NCBI GenBank assembly: GCA_015350385.1
Contig: WNKI01000003.1
Coordinates: forward strand, 3,016,849 to 3,080,848
Direction: 5' to 3'
DNA length: 64,000 nt
From: Aculops lycopersici
Lineage: Eukaryota > Arthropoda > Arachnida > Trombidiformes > Eriophyidae
Shown here: positions 1 to 10,179 of the stretch, one piece after another
How the letters are laid out: every line of letters starts with the position of its first letter
Numbering within the stretch: the first letter of the stretch is position 1
The notes under the pieces: model-generated
Seen by the model: the letters and a program-made list of their open reading frames with translations, nothing else
What the model was told of the DNA's origin: nothing
The model's database searches: none
Position numbers and translations under genes: made by a program

Positions 1-3000
1 GACGATGGCGAGCTGCCGCCTCGAGACGGAGACTGGGGACTTGAACTCAAGTTACTACTGTTGCCACTATTCTGACGTTGATTGTGGGCATGCAATGATG
101 TCGAAGTATCCTCGAAGTTATCAATGCTCTGATTGCTGTTGTTGTTGCTACTGCTGTTGTGGTTGGGGTTGTTGCCATTGGTTGTTGAATTGGTGGTGCA
201 CTTAATGGTCATCATGTAAGGTATTTTGTTTTCCATACAACTCATTGCAAATCCCTCAATTGTGAATGACGGATAATCGCTGGGTAGAAGTTCATTGCAC
301 ATTAAACCTTTATCACGTAAATGCTTGATGAAACCGGAAATAATCGATATGTATTGTTTGCTCTTTGGATGAGTCATTGAGCATATTGCAATATCTAATG
401 GCCAGTAGCGTAGAGTTAGCTGATTAGTGAGTAGCTTGCCGAAATTTGATACCGAATTATTGGTGGAGCTGTTGGTGGCTGATGTTGAGGTCGTCGATAA
501 TTGTGGTGAGAGTAGATTATTTAGATGGATTAATTGGTTCATGCTCGGCGAGGTACTAGGATCACTATTGATAATCTTGTCCACATAATCCTCTAGCACC
601 AACCGAGACAACTTTTCTACCTCGAAACTAACTCCAACTGCATTCTTGGGACGATTCTCGCGTGCTACTCTCGAATCGTTGATAGTCGTATCACTTTTGT
701 AGATACCATCAATCACTTCCGACCTGTTGCGTGAAAATTTTTCAATGAGCTTATCATAGCGTCCGCCTACCGCCAAAATAACTGTCTTAGATGATTGCTT
801 ATTCCTTGCTTTACTATGACGCCGACACTCGAGAAGGGTTACAACACCCGAGTAGAGACCAACTGGTCGTAGTGCGTTGAGTACAAAACCAGGCGACACT
901 AAAACTGGCAGATCCAATCCTAATCCTCGAGCATACAAGAGAGTTTCGTCCATGTTGTACAAAATAGTCTTGATTCTAGACAAGTGCTCGGGTGAGTTTA
1001 AACCTTTGGAATTGTAAAGATGGACTATTTGATCCATGACATCAATCGGTGACGCGGCGGCAATATCGATGAAGTTAATTAGATTGTTGATAACATTTAC
1101 ACTTGGTAATAGACGACTAGCTAGTAGATCTTTCTTGAGATCATCCCTAACATAACTTGGCAGAGCACTAAAGTTGCCACCAGACGTTGATGCGAGCAGA
1201 ATTGACGACCCAGAATGATTCAAGCTTGTGGATTGCAAGTTTCGTTTCAACGAAACGCTTAGTGATTCTGTGATGCAATTCAGAATTCCTGTCACAAGGT
1301 TGTCAGATATTTTCAGCATTGATAAAATTGAATGCATCAGTTGCATGTGATTGATCTTAATAACTGGTTTGAGTGACATTAAAACTGGCAAAGATTTGAT
1401 GACATCACCCATTAGAGTTAAAACTTCAGCATCAGAAACGTGCGAGTCGAGACCATTTGGTGGCGGTGGGGTTACAATATCGACGCATAATTCCCATAAC
1501 TGGTCCGGATGGTAGCCTAGAATCTGACGTTGCCGGAATATCCTTTCTAACGCAAATCGGTTCATATAACTAATATTGGTTCGAGCGATAGTTCTTGCAA
1601 ATGGCAACCGCAAATCATATGGCAGTGTGAGAATCGACGAGTTCTTGTCCATAAGCATAACCACATCTTCAAGCTGAGATTTGGTATAGTATTTTGCAGC
1701 TGAATATTTGGGCATCAATGTTGGAGTCACGAAATTTACGAAACCTTTGGATCTGAGCAATTGCTCGAGCTTCATCTTAACTTGATCTAAGATGAAGGTA
1801 TTTGTGTTGAAATCTTTCAACAAACTTTGAGCATCTGATTTACCTGTAACACTTGTGCACTCCATATCCTCAAAATCAAATACAAAATCGTCCACATATG
1901 AGTCTTCCTGATCAAACAAAAGTCTCAACATGTGCTTGTGCGTTCTGGCTTGTCGATTTTGGACAACCTGTTTGATTATATTTTGGCATTCACGTTCCTT
2001 CAAACCCACTGATGGCAATAGATTTGAGGTGAGTAGTTTCTCGGAAGTTGGACGCGCTGAGACATCGTGCGTCAGAAGTAACTTGATCAGTTCAATATCC
2101 TCCTTCGATAGATGAGTTTGTACATCTTTGGGCATATCAATAGATTTCTTTCGTAGATCTTGTAAGATTGCAATACGTTCATGGCCAGTTTTAAATGGAT
2201 AAAGCATCTCAAAGTAGATTATACCCAAGCTGTAGACGTCGACTTTGTGACTATAGACAACCTTTGCAAATCTTGCCTTCTCATTTGTAGCACTCAACTC
2301 GGGACTCATGTATATTGGGGTTCCAATATTATCAGTTTGATTATGGTGAATATACTTGAGCCTCTCTCCAGACTTATTTCCAATATCCGGTGAGTCGCCC
2401 TGGTCAGGTGAAGCTAAAAGTCGAAGTCGCTCAAGCGACATCCTGTTTGGTTTAATGGCTGTGGCTGTAGGGATTCCAGGTCCACTACTTTGAGTGACAA
2501 TAAACAAGTTGGTCGTGGCCAGACCAAAGTCACCAATCTTGGGCCGATCTACAGAATCGAGGAAAATATTAACTGGCTTTAGATCTCTATGAATGATACC
2601 CTGTCGATGAATGTGACACAATCCGTCAAGAATCTCCCTGAAGAACCTTCGAGCTCGATCCTTCTGCTTGGGTAGTCCTCGATCTATAGCTTCACGTAGT
2701 GTGCCTTGTCCCAGTTCCATCTGAATATATAACCACCTGTTGATTTTGATCCGAGCACCCGAGTTGTTAACACTATCCATCTCCTCGTCTCCGCTAGACT
2801 CACCATCAGATAGATTAGGACCAAGCGCTTTTTTCATTGACTCAACAATATCGTTCTCGTCCTTATTATCACTAGTTTCAAAGACCACATAATTGGCAGT
2901 CGTTTCACCGGCGTCGATCTTTTCGACATTCTTATCATTGATCAAATAGGATGTATGATACACATCGTCATCCTCATCATCACTTGAACTTGAGAGATCT

Positions 3001-4184
3001 CTTTGTGATAAAATGCAAGATTCCTGATTGATCTTGGAACTAACTGCCGAATCGTTGACGATACTTGGGGTACCTAGTGATTTACTACGTTGCTCTCGAA
3101 GTTCGACCTCGTTCCAAGCTGTATAATATCTAATAACATTCTCATGATTCAATCTTGATAGTAGTTTCACTTCTCGCATAATTTTCTCATTGAGCGTTTC
3201 GTTATCTGGATTGAGTTTAACTTTTTTTAGAGCATAGAGTCTAGAGTCGACACGGTTACGAACCTTGTATACAGTTCCAAATCCACCGTGACCTAGCTCC
3301 TCGATGACCTCATACTCGAGGTCCACTCTCGACTGCAAGTTTTGCTTCTCATTTGCTATTTCTTCATTGGATTTGATCTCGCGACTTCCAAAAAATGTTG
3401 ACCTTCTTGATCTGACCAATGTACCCTCATCATCTGAGGCCTCGTCGATATCATTAATCCTGTTTGTAGTTTCACCTTCGTCTGTGAAACTTGTCGTTGT
3501 GCTCTCGGCATCTAAATCTCCCTCGTAATCATAAGTAGACTCATCGGCTTCATTCTCAAGCGTACTACTTTGAGAATCACGCCTTTTCTTGCTCTCATTG
3601 AACAATTCTCGTTTTCTCAATATCTTCTGCCTTATCTCTTCGACTTGACGTTCCCTCTCCAGCTTATCCATCTCATCACGATGTTTTCGATTCATCTCAG
3701 CCTTTCTATCACTTGTCTGCTTCTGGTCAACCATTTGGTCATAGAATGATTTGTTATTCAGCTCAAGATCACGATAATGATCCTCAAGAAATTGTTGTGC
3801 CTTCATGATCAACAATGCAATGCAACCCTGACCTTTGTATTCCTCGTTAGCAGCCTCATGCTTTAGTTGCTTATGCAACTTGGCAATTAAAACTCTACCT
3901 ATACCTTTGACATTCTTGAATCCTATTGCTGGTGGAACTAAAGGATACTTTCGGGTGCACTTGATATGGAGATCGAACTCCGCTATCGGCTCCGGACGGG
4001 ACTCTATCTTTACAGAAACCTCGAGAGGAATCCATAATTTATCGCGCTTTCGTTTCTTCGGATTCCTACTAACTTTAACAAGTTTTCTCAGATCAACCAG
4101 CTGGTCAGCAAAACACTCCTTGAGTGCTCTGAATTCGTCGTTCTGACGACCACGTAATTCCTCGTCCGTGCCCTCGATATCCAT
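1..4184 (-). CDS. GCN2: eIF2-alpha kinase GCN2 (EIF2AK4), 3' end beyond window
   Basis: This kinase phosphorylates eIF2-alpha when uncharged tRNA accumulates and so lowers global translation. One reading frame stays open from the ATG at 4184 to the window edge (about 1,394 codons), with no stop or intron seen. Domains in order: an N-terminal RWD domain (about residues 10-145; EFRALKECF, then YPLVPPAIGFKNVKGIG), a charged acidic linker (146-285), a protein kinase (about 286 onward; GHGGFGTVY, the N-lobe phrase YYTAWNE before a long acidic insert typical of eIF2-alpha kinases, HRDLKPVNIF, DFGLA), then a HisRS-like domain from about residue 798 (FVTPTLMP, LPYDLRLPFAR). The pseudokinase domain normally found between RWD and kinase is not seen. 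The visible end is Ser/Asn-rich and the ribosome-binding C-terminus lies outside the window. The family call is firm; the start is chosen because the RWD begins directly after it. Confidence 0.95.
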   Translation of the reverse strand, partial: MDIEGTDEELRGRQNDEFRALKECFADQLVDLRKLVKVSRNPKKRKRDKLWIPLEVSVKIESRPEPIAEFDLHIKCTRKYPLVPPAIGFKNVKGIGRVLIAKLHKQLKHEAANEEYKGQGCIALLIMKAQQFLEDHYRDLELNNKSFYDQMVDQKQTSDRKAEMNRKHRDEMDKLERERQVEEIRQKILRKRELFNESKKRRDSQSSTLENEADESTYDYEGDLDAESTTTSFTDEGETTNRINDIDEASDDEGTLVRSRRSTFFGSREIKSNEEIANEKQNLQSRVDLEYEVIEELGHGGFGTVYKVRNRVDSRLYALKKVKLNPDNETLNEKIMREVKLLSRLNHENVIRYYTAWNEVELREQRSKSLGTPSIVNDSAVSSKINQESCILSQRDLSSSSDDEDDDVYHTSYLINDKNVEKIDAGETTANYVVFETSDNKDENDIVESMKKALGPNLSDGESSGDEEMDSVNNSGARIKINRWLYIQMELGQGTLREAIDRGLPKQKDRARRFFREILDGLCHIHRQGIIHRDLKPVNIFLDSVDRPKIGDFGLATTNLFIVTQSSGPGIPTATAIKPNRMSLERLRLLASPDQGDSPDIGNKSGERLKYIHHNQTDNIGTPIYMSPELSATNEKARFAKVVYSHKVDVYSLGIIYFEMLYPFKTGHERIAILQDLRKKSIDMPKDVQTHLSKEDIELIKLLLTHDVSARPTSEKLLTSNLLPSVGLKERECQNIIKQVVQNRQARTHKHMLRLLFDQEDSYVDDFVFDFEDMECTSVTGKSDAQSLLKDFNTNTFILDQVKMKLEQLLRSKGFVNFVTPTLMPKYSAAKYYTKSQLEDVVMLMDKNSSILTLPYDLRLPFARTIARTNISYMNRFALERIFRQRQILGYHPDQLWELCVDIVTPPPPNGLDSHVSDAEVLTLMGDVIKSLPVLMSLKPVIKINHMQLMHSILSMLKISDNLVTGILNCITESLSVSLKRNLQSTSLNHSGSSILLASTSGGNFSALPSYVRDDLKKDLLASRLLPSVNVINNLINFIDIAAASPIDVMDQIVHLYNSKGLNSPEHLSRIKTILYNMDETLLYARGLGLDLPVLVSPGFVLNALRPVGLYSGVVTLLECRRHSKARNKQSSKTVILAVGGRYDKLIEKFSRNRSEVIDGIYKSDTTINDSRVARENRPKNAVGVSFEVEKLSRLVLEDYVDKIINSDPSTSPSMNQLIHLNNLLSPQLSTTSTSATNSSTNNSVSNFGKLLTNQLTLRYWPLDIAICSMTHPKSKQYISIISGFIKHLRDKGLMCNELLPSDYPSFTIEGFAMSCMENKIPYMMTIKCTTNSTTNGNNPNHNSSSNNNSNQSIDNFEDTSTSLHAHNQRQNSGNSSNLSSSPQSPSRGGSSPS

Positions 4185-4841
4185 AAATCCATTGGATGAA
4201 AGAGTGACTACTATGCTGAGAGTGACTATGATTTGTTGAAATTGCTACTAAATTTAGGTAAATGAGTATATAATAATAAATAGATAAGATTTTACGACTA
4301 CCAGTAAGTGAGATATGCTTTGTTTCCGCATCAAAATCAACAACAAAACTCTCATCCCACGATAACAACCTAATGGCCCGACCGGCTTGGCTAACGCATG
4401 ACTTGTGCGCACAACACTTGCGGAGCGAGTGTTACTGCCGCATAAAATCCATGCAGACTTTTCTTAGTGATCGTGTTTTATGCGAGCAGCTTTCACAAAG
4501 TAGCAAAGTGCTAGTCTCAGTGGCGCCACAAACTGTCTGCTACTTTCTCCAACGCATTTGGCATCAATAAGTGCGCCCACCTGTTGTTGTTATTCTCATT
4601 TTTGTTATCATCATCACAGAAGGTAGTCAGCTATCCTGCCAGCTACCCACACAATTAGACATCGCCTCTCGCTTCACGAGGAAGAATTTGGCGTCACTCA
4701 AAGAGGTTTCTTCTTTTATTCTCGCAAACATATGAGGCGATCTAATCAAATGGAACCGTGGAGATAATGGTTTCATCAAAACAAGTGCAGTATTCTCTTT
4801 CGCCAAAATAGAATTTATACCTCCCAAAGCTTAAAAACAGG
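4185..4841. promoter_or_regulatory. Divergent intergenic region between GCN2 and VHL
   Basis: This 657-base stretch separates two divergently transcribed genes and must hold both 5' UTRs and promoters. Short open frames occur on both strands, but none resembles a known protein or has a convincing context. No clear TATA element was identified. Confidence 0.5.
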
Positions 4842-5627
4842 ATGGCCAATCATGGCATCATTGGCACCACCACAAATGCTCATGCCGAACTCAAGTCAGC
4901 CATACCAGAAAACTCGGAACACGACACATGTCGCGTCAAATTCCACAATTGCACCCCTTATCGGGTGACTCCTTATTGGATTGACTTTAGGGGTCGGCCA
5001 ATTAAATATCCTACATTGAAACTCGGACAAGCTATCAATATTGACACTTATGTTTCGCACTTATGGTTCTTCAAAGCACAAGAAGCTAATTCCGCGGACG
5101 AGACCTGTTTAAACTCATTGGGATTGACAAAAGTTGTTGCAGTTCCAGAGGATGCGCTCAAGTTTATATCGGACAAGCAATACCTAGCGATCTTGCCGAA
5201 TGATGGTAGCCGAAGCGCCATACAAGAGACTGTCATGGGAGTGAATAACAATCTAATTTGCTCACTTTGTAAAGTTATACTCAAAAAATACCCTCATACT
5301 TCTGTCAAGGTGCCGTGCAAACATTTCACAGGCGAAGCTAGACTGTCTGCCAGTGATTTGGATTACAAGTCTTGGTCAAGTTCCAACTATCCAGGCGCAT
5401 ATATTTACTCCTGCACCGAGGACACTCACCGAAGATATCATGCACAATGTCGTCGGGATGTCTATCTAGTTGAACCATTCTACAGCCTGCGAGAACGATG
5501 CTATCTAACTCTGATGGACAATCTAAATGAACAGCATATAGCAAGATTGAATTTGCCACTCTCTCTTCAAAACGATTACCTCCAGTTCATTGCAATACAG
5601 AGAAAACTCGACGAGTACAACAGTTAG
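4842..5627 (+). CDS. VHL: von Hippel-Lindau tumour suppressor homologue with beta-domain insertion
   Basis: VHL is the substrate receptor of a Cullin-2/Elongin ubiquitin ligase that recognises prolyl-hydroxylated HIF-alpha. The 261-residue protein has the beta-domain signature (FHNCTPYRVTPYWIDF, then RPIKYPTL, then HLWFF) and the alpha-domain Elongin C-binding helix (YSLRERC). Aligned by eye to human VHL, the hydroxyproline-pocket residues Tyr98, His115 and Trp117 correspond to Tyr56, His73 and Trp75, Ser111 is replaced by Thr69, and Elongin-contacting Cys162 corresponds to Cys220. Between Trp75 and Cys220 there are about 100 more residues than in human VHL, with cysteines at 140, 143, 159, 191 and 203. 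No splice signals for an unspliced intron were obvious there. A poly(A) signal lies 16 bases past the stop. The identification is firm. Confidence 0.93.
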   Translation: MANHGIIGTTTNAHAELKSAIPENSEHDTCRVKFHNCTPYRVTPYWIDFRGRPIKYPTLKLGQAINIDTYVSHLWFFKAQEANSADETCLNSLGLTKVVAVPEDALKFISDKQYLAILPNDGSRSAIQETVMGVNNNLICSLCKVILKKYPHTSVKVPCKHFTGEARLSASDLDYKSWSSSNYPGAYIYSCTEDTHRRYHAQCRRDVYLVEPFYSLRERCYLTLMDNLNEQHIARLNLPLSLQNDYLQFIAIQRKLDEYNS

Positions 5628-5642
5628 TAACGTTCAGTATGC

Positions 5643-5648
5643 AATAAA
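5643..5648 (+). terminator. Poly(A) signal of VHL
   Basis: AATAAA begins 16 bases after the VHL stop codon, implying a very short 3' UTR. Confidence 0.6.
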
Positions 5649-5799
5649 AACAGTATATACAAAATTCAACAAAGTTCTATCGCACCATTGGGTTCTTTAT
5701 GTAATAACATTAATAAGTTAGAATATCTGTGACCCCCTCTTATGGCCCCAGCATATTCGACTTAAGCTTTTGTGGACCGTGCGCATCATAAGATGGCGC

Positions 5800-5833
5800 G
5801 TCCCATTCTCTCGCCAGCCGCCGAGAATGGGAC
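5800..5833. repeat. Perfect hairpin, 11-bp arms, 12-base loop
   Basis: GTCCCATTCTC at 5800-5810 is perfectly inverted as GAGAATGGGAC at 5823-5833. It lies in the 367-base interval between VHL and BPNT2, which otherwise holds nothing recognisable except the VHL poly(A) signal. Confidence 0.8.
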
Positions 5834-5994
5834 AATAATATAGATATAATATTGACTTTATATCCATTTAAATAGAATGCTTCAATTCCAATAAAACATT
5901 TTGCATTACTTTAGCCACTTGCGTCTGGCATTTTAGTTGTTATTATGGTCATTGGATATTTGATAGGATCTTGTATATAACAATTCTTGGCATT

Positions 5995-7236
5995 ATGGAT
6001 CCAATGCAGGAAAGTTTACTGTCAGCTGCAGAGAGGGGAACAAACTCTTCGATGAGGTCTAACGGCAACCAATCAAAATGGAGAAAGAATCTATTCCTCT
6101 TAGGATTAACTTTATCTATAGCAGTTTGCTTGACTGTTTATTTTTACCTCAATATGGTTGCAATCGATGGCAATCAATCGGACCCGAACAGATATAAACC
6201 ATTGTCAAGAAGAAAACCAATGTTAGACCATGAATCAATTTTCTCGGATTCAGGACCCTCAATGATTAAACTTAGTGATCTCCTGGCACACTGCCTCGTG
6301 GCGCTCAAGATAGCTGGCGATAAGGTAGTCGACCTCAGTTTGGCTCATAACGATAAGATTGGTCTGATTGGATCTAAGGGTAAAACACTGGAGGGTGCCG
6401 ATGATATTGTCACTGGAGTCGATGTAAAGTCTCACCAATTAATTTTAAGTACAATCAAAGATTCTTATAGAAGGCTTAATGTAGTATCAGAGGAAGACAC
6501 GACATCAATGTTTGATGGTATGACAGTCGAGGATGATATACTTCCAATAGATAGAGTAGAGTTTGCAAATCTTCTCAGAAATAATCTGCACGAAATTGAA
6601 GGACCTCATCCAGACAGGGGATCCCTAATCTCCCAAGAAGACACTCTAGTCTGGATCGATCCACTAGATGCGACCAAAGAATATAGTGAAAATCTAACAA
6701 ACTATGTAACTCTGATGGCATGTATAGTTCACAAATCTATGCCCATAGCAGGTGTTATACATAAACCATTCACTAACGAAACCTACTGGTCAATGGAGGA
6801 TACTTCGACGGGAACATATCACCACTCGCCAGAATTGAGTAAATCACTGATCTCGAAAGATAACCTAAAGAGATCTAATGAAAGCGTCAGAATAATTGTC
6901 AGTCGGAGTCATGCTGGTAATGTCAAGAAAGTTCTTGCTGAAGCTTATGGCGAAAGAGCCGAGATTATATCCGCGGGTGGTTCCGGTTACAAGACGGTCG
7001 AGCTCGTCAGTGGCAAGGTCGATGCTTATATTCACATGACTCGAATTAAAAAGTGGGATATTTGTGCTCCACATGCAATCATAAATTCAATTCCAGGTGG
7101 CCGAATGACTGATCTCGACGGTAACAAGATCACATTTGGTGACGCCAAAGCTAAGCAGGTAGACAGCGGTCTGGTGGCCTCACTTGACTCAAGAATCTTT
7201 GAAGAGTTGATCAAACTCGTAGGAACTAAAATGTGA
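5995..7236 (+). CDS. BPNT2: Golgi-resident 3'-phosphoadenosine 5'-phosphate (PAP) phosphatase
   Basis: This is an inositol-monophosphatase-superfamily enzyme that hydrolyses PAP, the by-product of sulfation, in the Golgi lumen (IMPAD1/gPAPP type). The chosen ATG (5995) gives 413 residues. A single membrane anchor near residues 35-55 (FLLGLTLSIAVCLTVYFYL) makes it a type II membrane protein, as in vertebrate BPNT2. Lithium-sensitive phosphatase motifs are present: a metal-binding acidic pair in VVSEEDT, the DPxDxT motif in WIDPLDATKEY, and a C-terminal WDICAPHAI. The frame also runs upstream through a TTG, but the ATG in MDPMQ is the natural start. The membrane anchor argues against the cytosolic BPNT1 form. 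It is a single exon, and a poly(A) signal lies 9 bases after the stop. Confidence 0.93.
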   Translation: MDPMQESLLSAAERGTNSSMRSNGNQSKWRKNLFLLGLTLSIAVCLTVYFYLNMVAIDGNQSDPNRYKPLSRRKPMLDHESIFSDSGPSMIKLSDLLAHCLVALKIAGDKVVDLSLAHNDKIGLIGSKGKTLEGADDIVTGVDVKSHQLILSTIKDSYRRLNVVSEEDTTSMFDGMTVEDDILPIDRVEFANLLRNNLHEIEGPHPDRGSLISQEDTLVWIDPLDATKEYSENLTNYVTLMACIVHKSMPIAGVIHKPFTNETYWSMEDTSTGTYHHSPELSKSLISKDNLKRSNESVRIIVSRSHAGNVKKVLAEAYGERAEIISAGGSGYKTVELVSGKVDAYIHMTRIKKWDICAPHAIINSIPGGRMTDLDGNKITFGDAKAKQVDSGLVASLDSRIFEELIKLVGTKM

Positions 7237-7641
7237 TTATTTACAATAAATACTAGATTAAATATCTATATCGGTCGTTAATTATATGGGCCCCATTTTC
7301 GACTTGACGAGACAAGTGCGAAGTCAAGATCGTCATAGCTTCGGGGAAAAGCGCCCCGTTTGTTTACAGTTTGAATTTCGCGTCACTGCGGCTGTTAAAC
7401 TCAGGAAAACGTGCGTCCAACTCTAGATTCACAACATTTCATCAACAGATCATTTGATATCATAGGAATTCTAAATTATACGTAGATATTCGTATACTAA
7501 TTAACTGTCGATATTCCATTGAAAGTCCGATCCAAATTATCGAGTGTTCTCCATAGATTGTCAGCCTAAATTTTCCAACAAAATCAACAAACCCTCCCTT
7601 AGGAATACACTATATTAATTCACATCACACTAAATCTAGAA
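7237..7641. other. Intergenic region upstream of PDAP1
   Basis: This 405-base stretch holds the BPNT2 poly(A) signal (AATAAA at 7245-7250) and the presumed promoter and 5' UTR of PDAP1. I see no further gene. Confidence 0.5.
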
Positions 7642-8184
7642 ATGAAAGGTAGAGGTAAACCCATCGGCAAGGGCCACAAAGGCCAGCACAGAAGGTTCAC
7701 CAACTTTGAGGAGATTGAGGCCCAACAGAAAAGGCTGGCTAAAGAAAAGGAATGGAAAAAACAAAGAGGTGACGACGAAGAGGATGACGAGGAAGAGGGT
7801 AGCGACGAGGAGAGTGAACAGGATTCAAATGAAGAAGATTCTGAAGAGGAAGAAACTGCAAGCGACGAAGAAGAGGCCAAACCAAAGGGTGTCGAGAGTT
7901 TGATTGAAGTACATAACCCAAACAGGATGCCAAAAAAGCCTGCGCCCGAAGTTAAAGCAGGTACATCAACATCAGCCAAGCCTGAGATGAGTCGCCGTGA
8001 AAGAGAGGAAGCAGAACGTCAACGAAAAGCAGCCACTGTATCACTGAAAACCGAACAGGCTAGAGCCGATTTAGCGAGATTAGCCTTGATTAAACAACAA
8101 AGAGAAACAGCCCGATTGAAGCGAGAGGCTGAGCTCAAAGCTAAGGAGGACGAAAAGAAGGCCAAAGAGGCCGCATCCAAGTGA
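7642..8184 (+). CDS. PDAP1: 28-kDa heat- and acid-stable phosphoprotein (PDAP1)
   Basis: The 180-residue, highly charged protein matches the PDAP1/HASP28 family: the N-terminus MKGRGKPIGKGHKGQHRRFT, a run of acidic clusters rich in Glu/Asp/Ser (about residues 45-90), the conserved phrase GVESLIEVHNPNRMPKK, and a basic C-terminal helix containing KTEQARADLARLALIKQQRE. The molecular role of the family is poorly defined (PDGF-associated, RNA-linked). The acidic repeats are likely casein kinase II targets; CK2-beta is encoded at 51.4-52.0 kb. The start is the first ATG in frame. A poly(A) signal (8210-8215) lies 26 bases after the stop, and the gene converges on RpS4 with 128 bases between the stop codons. 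Confidence 0.92.
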   Translation: MKGRGKPIGKGHKGQHRRFTNFEEIEAQQKRLAKEKEWKKQRGDDEEDDEEEGSDEESEQDSNEEDSEEEETASDEEEAKPKGVESLIEVHNPNRMPKKPAPEVKAGTSTSAKPEMSRREREEAERQRKAATVSLKTEQARADLARLALIKQQRETARLKREAELKAKEDEKKAKEAASK

Positions 8185-8209
8185 ACACCTGTATTTTAAG
8201 GTTCTGTCA

Positions 8210-8215
8210 AATAAA
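8210..8215 (+). terminator. Poly(A) signal of PDAP1
   Basis: AATAAA, 26 bases after the PDAP1 stop. Confidence 0.6.
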
Positions 8216-8312
8216 CATATACAACCAAACACCCAACGAGGATGAGAATGAGTTTTTTTTATAAATTTTACATTTTATTTATAATAAACCTTGGCCTATC
8301 GGCTTTGGTGAT

Positions 8313-9699
8313 TTACTTAGTTTGCTTCGCGATACGTCTGTCACGCTCCTCGGCCACACTGAGTCTAACTCCCTTGCCCTTTGGTAGGGAAATGTAAGGC
8401 TTGGTACCCTTACCGATTATGAATATGTAATTGATTCTGTTGTTTGAGGAGAGAAAAGAGGTAGTTAGTTACTGGACATTCGATGGAGTTTTCACAAATC
8501 ATGAGGAAATCAGTAAGACTAATCTAATCAATCACGAAGATCAAGTAAGCTTAGAGCTGGTTTTCATCATAATGAGACTAAATCATGAAAATGAGATGGG
8601 AATAAGACTTACCTAGTGGCGAAAGAATGGCCTTGCGAATCTTTGACGATAACGATGTCAAAGTTACCTGGATGACGCTCTCTGTGTGTGATAACTCCAA
8701 CACGACCTAAATTGTGGCCACCAGTAACCATGCACAAGTTACCAGTTTCGAACTTGATGAATTCCAAAATCTTACCACTAGCGACGTCCAGACGGATGGT
8801 GTCGTGAACCTTGATCAGGGGATCTGGGTAACGGATAGTTCTTCCGTCATGGGTAACCAAGTAAGGGACACCCTTGCCACCAGTGCCAACACGCTTGACA
8901 CGGCATAATTTGTAGGTGGCCTCGACTGGTGTTATACGGTGCAGGATGAATCTACCCTTGACATCGTAGAGGATGCGGAAGAATTCTTCTGTCCTCTCGA
9001 TTGAGACAACATCTGTGGGTTGATTTAAGGAGTGTAGTTGGATGTAATGGTTAGATTTGATGCTGAGAGGATTATATGGTTATGATTTTGATAGTGAATA
9101 AGTATGTTCCAATCTTGGGTAATGCGGCCCTGGATATTTTTGTAACATCTGCTACACACCAGACAGCGACCATAGACTGACTCTTGATTTTGGCCTAGTT
9201 TTGAGAGCAATAGCGAGTGGTCGAGCTCATCGCTTCTTCGATATCAAGGCCTAATAAAAGTAAAATTTCATCTTGTAGATGTCAATACATACCCATGAAA
9301 CCAGCTGGGAAGGTCATATCGGTACGAATCTTTCCATCAACCTTGATGGTACGTTGCTTAACAATCTTCTCTACCTCATTTCTGGTGAGAGCATACTTGA
9401 GTCTGTTTCTCAACATAATAATCAGTGGCAAAGATTCACGGAGCTTATGGGGACCTGGCGATGGGCGTGGGGCAAATACACCGCCCAACTTGTCAAGCAT
9501 CCATGACTTTGGAGCTGCTAGACGTTTTAGATGTTTTCTGGGTCCTCGTGGCTGTATTTATGATAGGTGTTAATTGGAAGTTCGATGAGGGGTAGAGAGA
9601 ATGAGTTAGTTTCTAAACAAACTTGAAGATTCAGGCACTGCAGATATGGATACTTGTGTCGAGCTTCGTGAGATGCTTCATCTTGTCAATACGTACCAT
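8313..9699 (-). CDS. RpS4: 40S ribosomal protein S4 (eS4), four coding exons
   Basis: This small-subunit ribosomal protein is reconstructed as exons 9699-9697, 9551-9293, 9012-8613 and 8436-8313. The 786 coding bases give exactly 261 residues plus stop, the usual eS4 length. All introns are GT-AG (GTACGT, GTATGT, GTAAGT donors). The first coding exon is only the ATG, and the second encodes PRGPRKHLKRLAAPKSWML. Family landmarks are the S4-like region (LRNRLKYALTRNEVEKIV), LVTHDGRTIRYPDP, FETGNLCMVTGGHNLGRVG, HRERHPGNFDIV and the C-terminus GKGVRLSVAEERDRRIAKQTK. It is the most intron-rich housekeeping gene in the window. The minus-strand poly(A) signal probably lies at 8275-8280, tail-to-tail with PDAP1. 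Confidence 0.96.
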
Positions 9700-10179
9700 T
9701 TTGGATAGGATAGAAGTCTAAATGTTGTCTAATATCAGGTGGTGTGTAATAATTTAATGATAATTACTCTAATTGGTAAGAATGTGTCAATATATCATCC
9801 AATGATTTGGATTTGGTAAATTGAAATCATGAGGCACAATAGAGCATCACTATTCACACAGGTTAGCCATGCGCTTGCTGCTGGACTGCACGCTACCACA
9901 TGAGGAGAGGAAGCGTCTACAAGCCGGCGAGCTGAAGGAAACGCAAGCGCACACATTTTCAATGGGCAAAAACTCATGCCTCTTTCGTGTGCTTTTTCAG
10001 TGTGTTTATCGAGACGCATGCGCAACACAAGCGGCGGTTAGATTTGAAAATTTGCCGCCACAACTCGTGTTCGCTGCGAGGGTGGGAAATTTGTTGTGTG
10101 CAACCAAATTTTGTTCCCCCCGAAAGTGTCCCTCTGCCTCACAACAATTCGCTCCGCCTGTTGTTGGCTTGCGAGAGCG

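Noticed and set aside
4105..4368. 87-codon minus-strand frame overlapping the GCN2 start
   Set aside because: Lies in a different frame from the RWD domain and has no homology. Shadow of GCN2.
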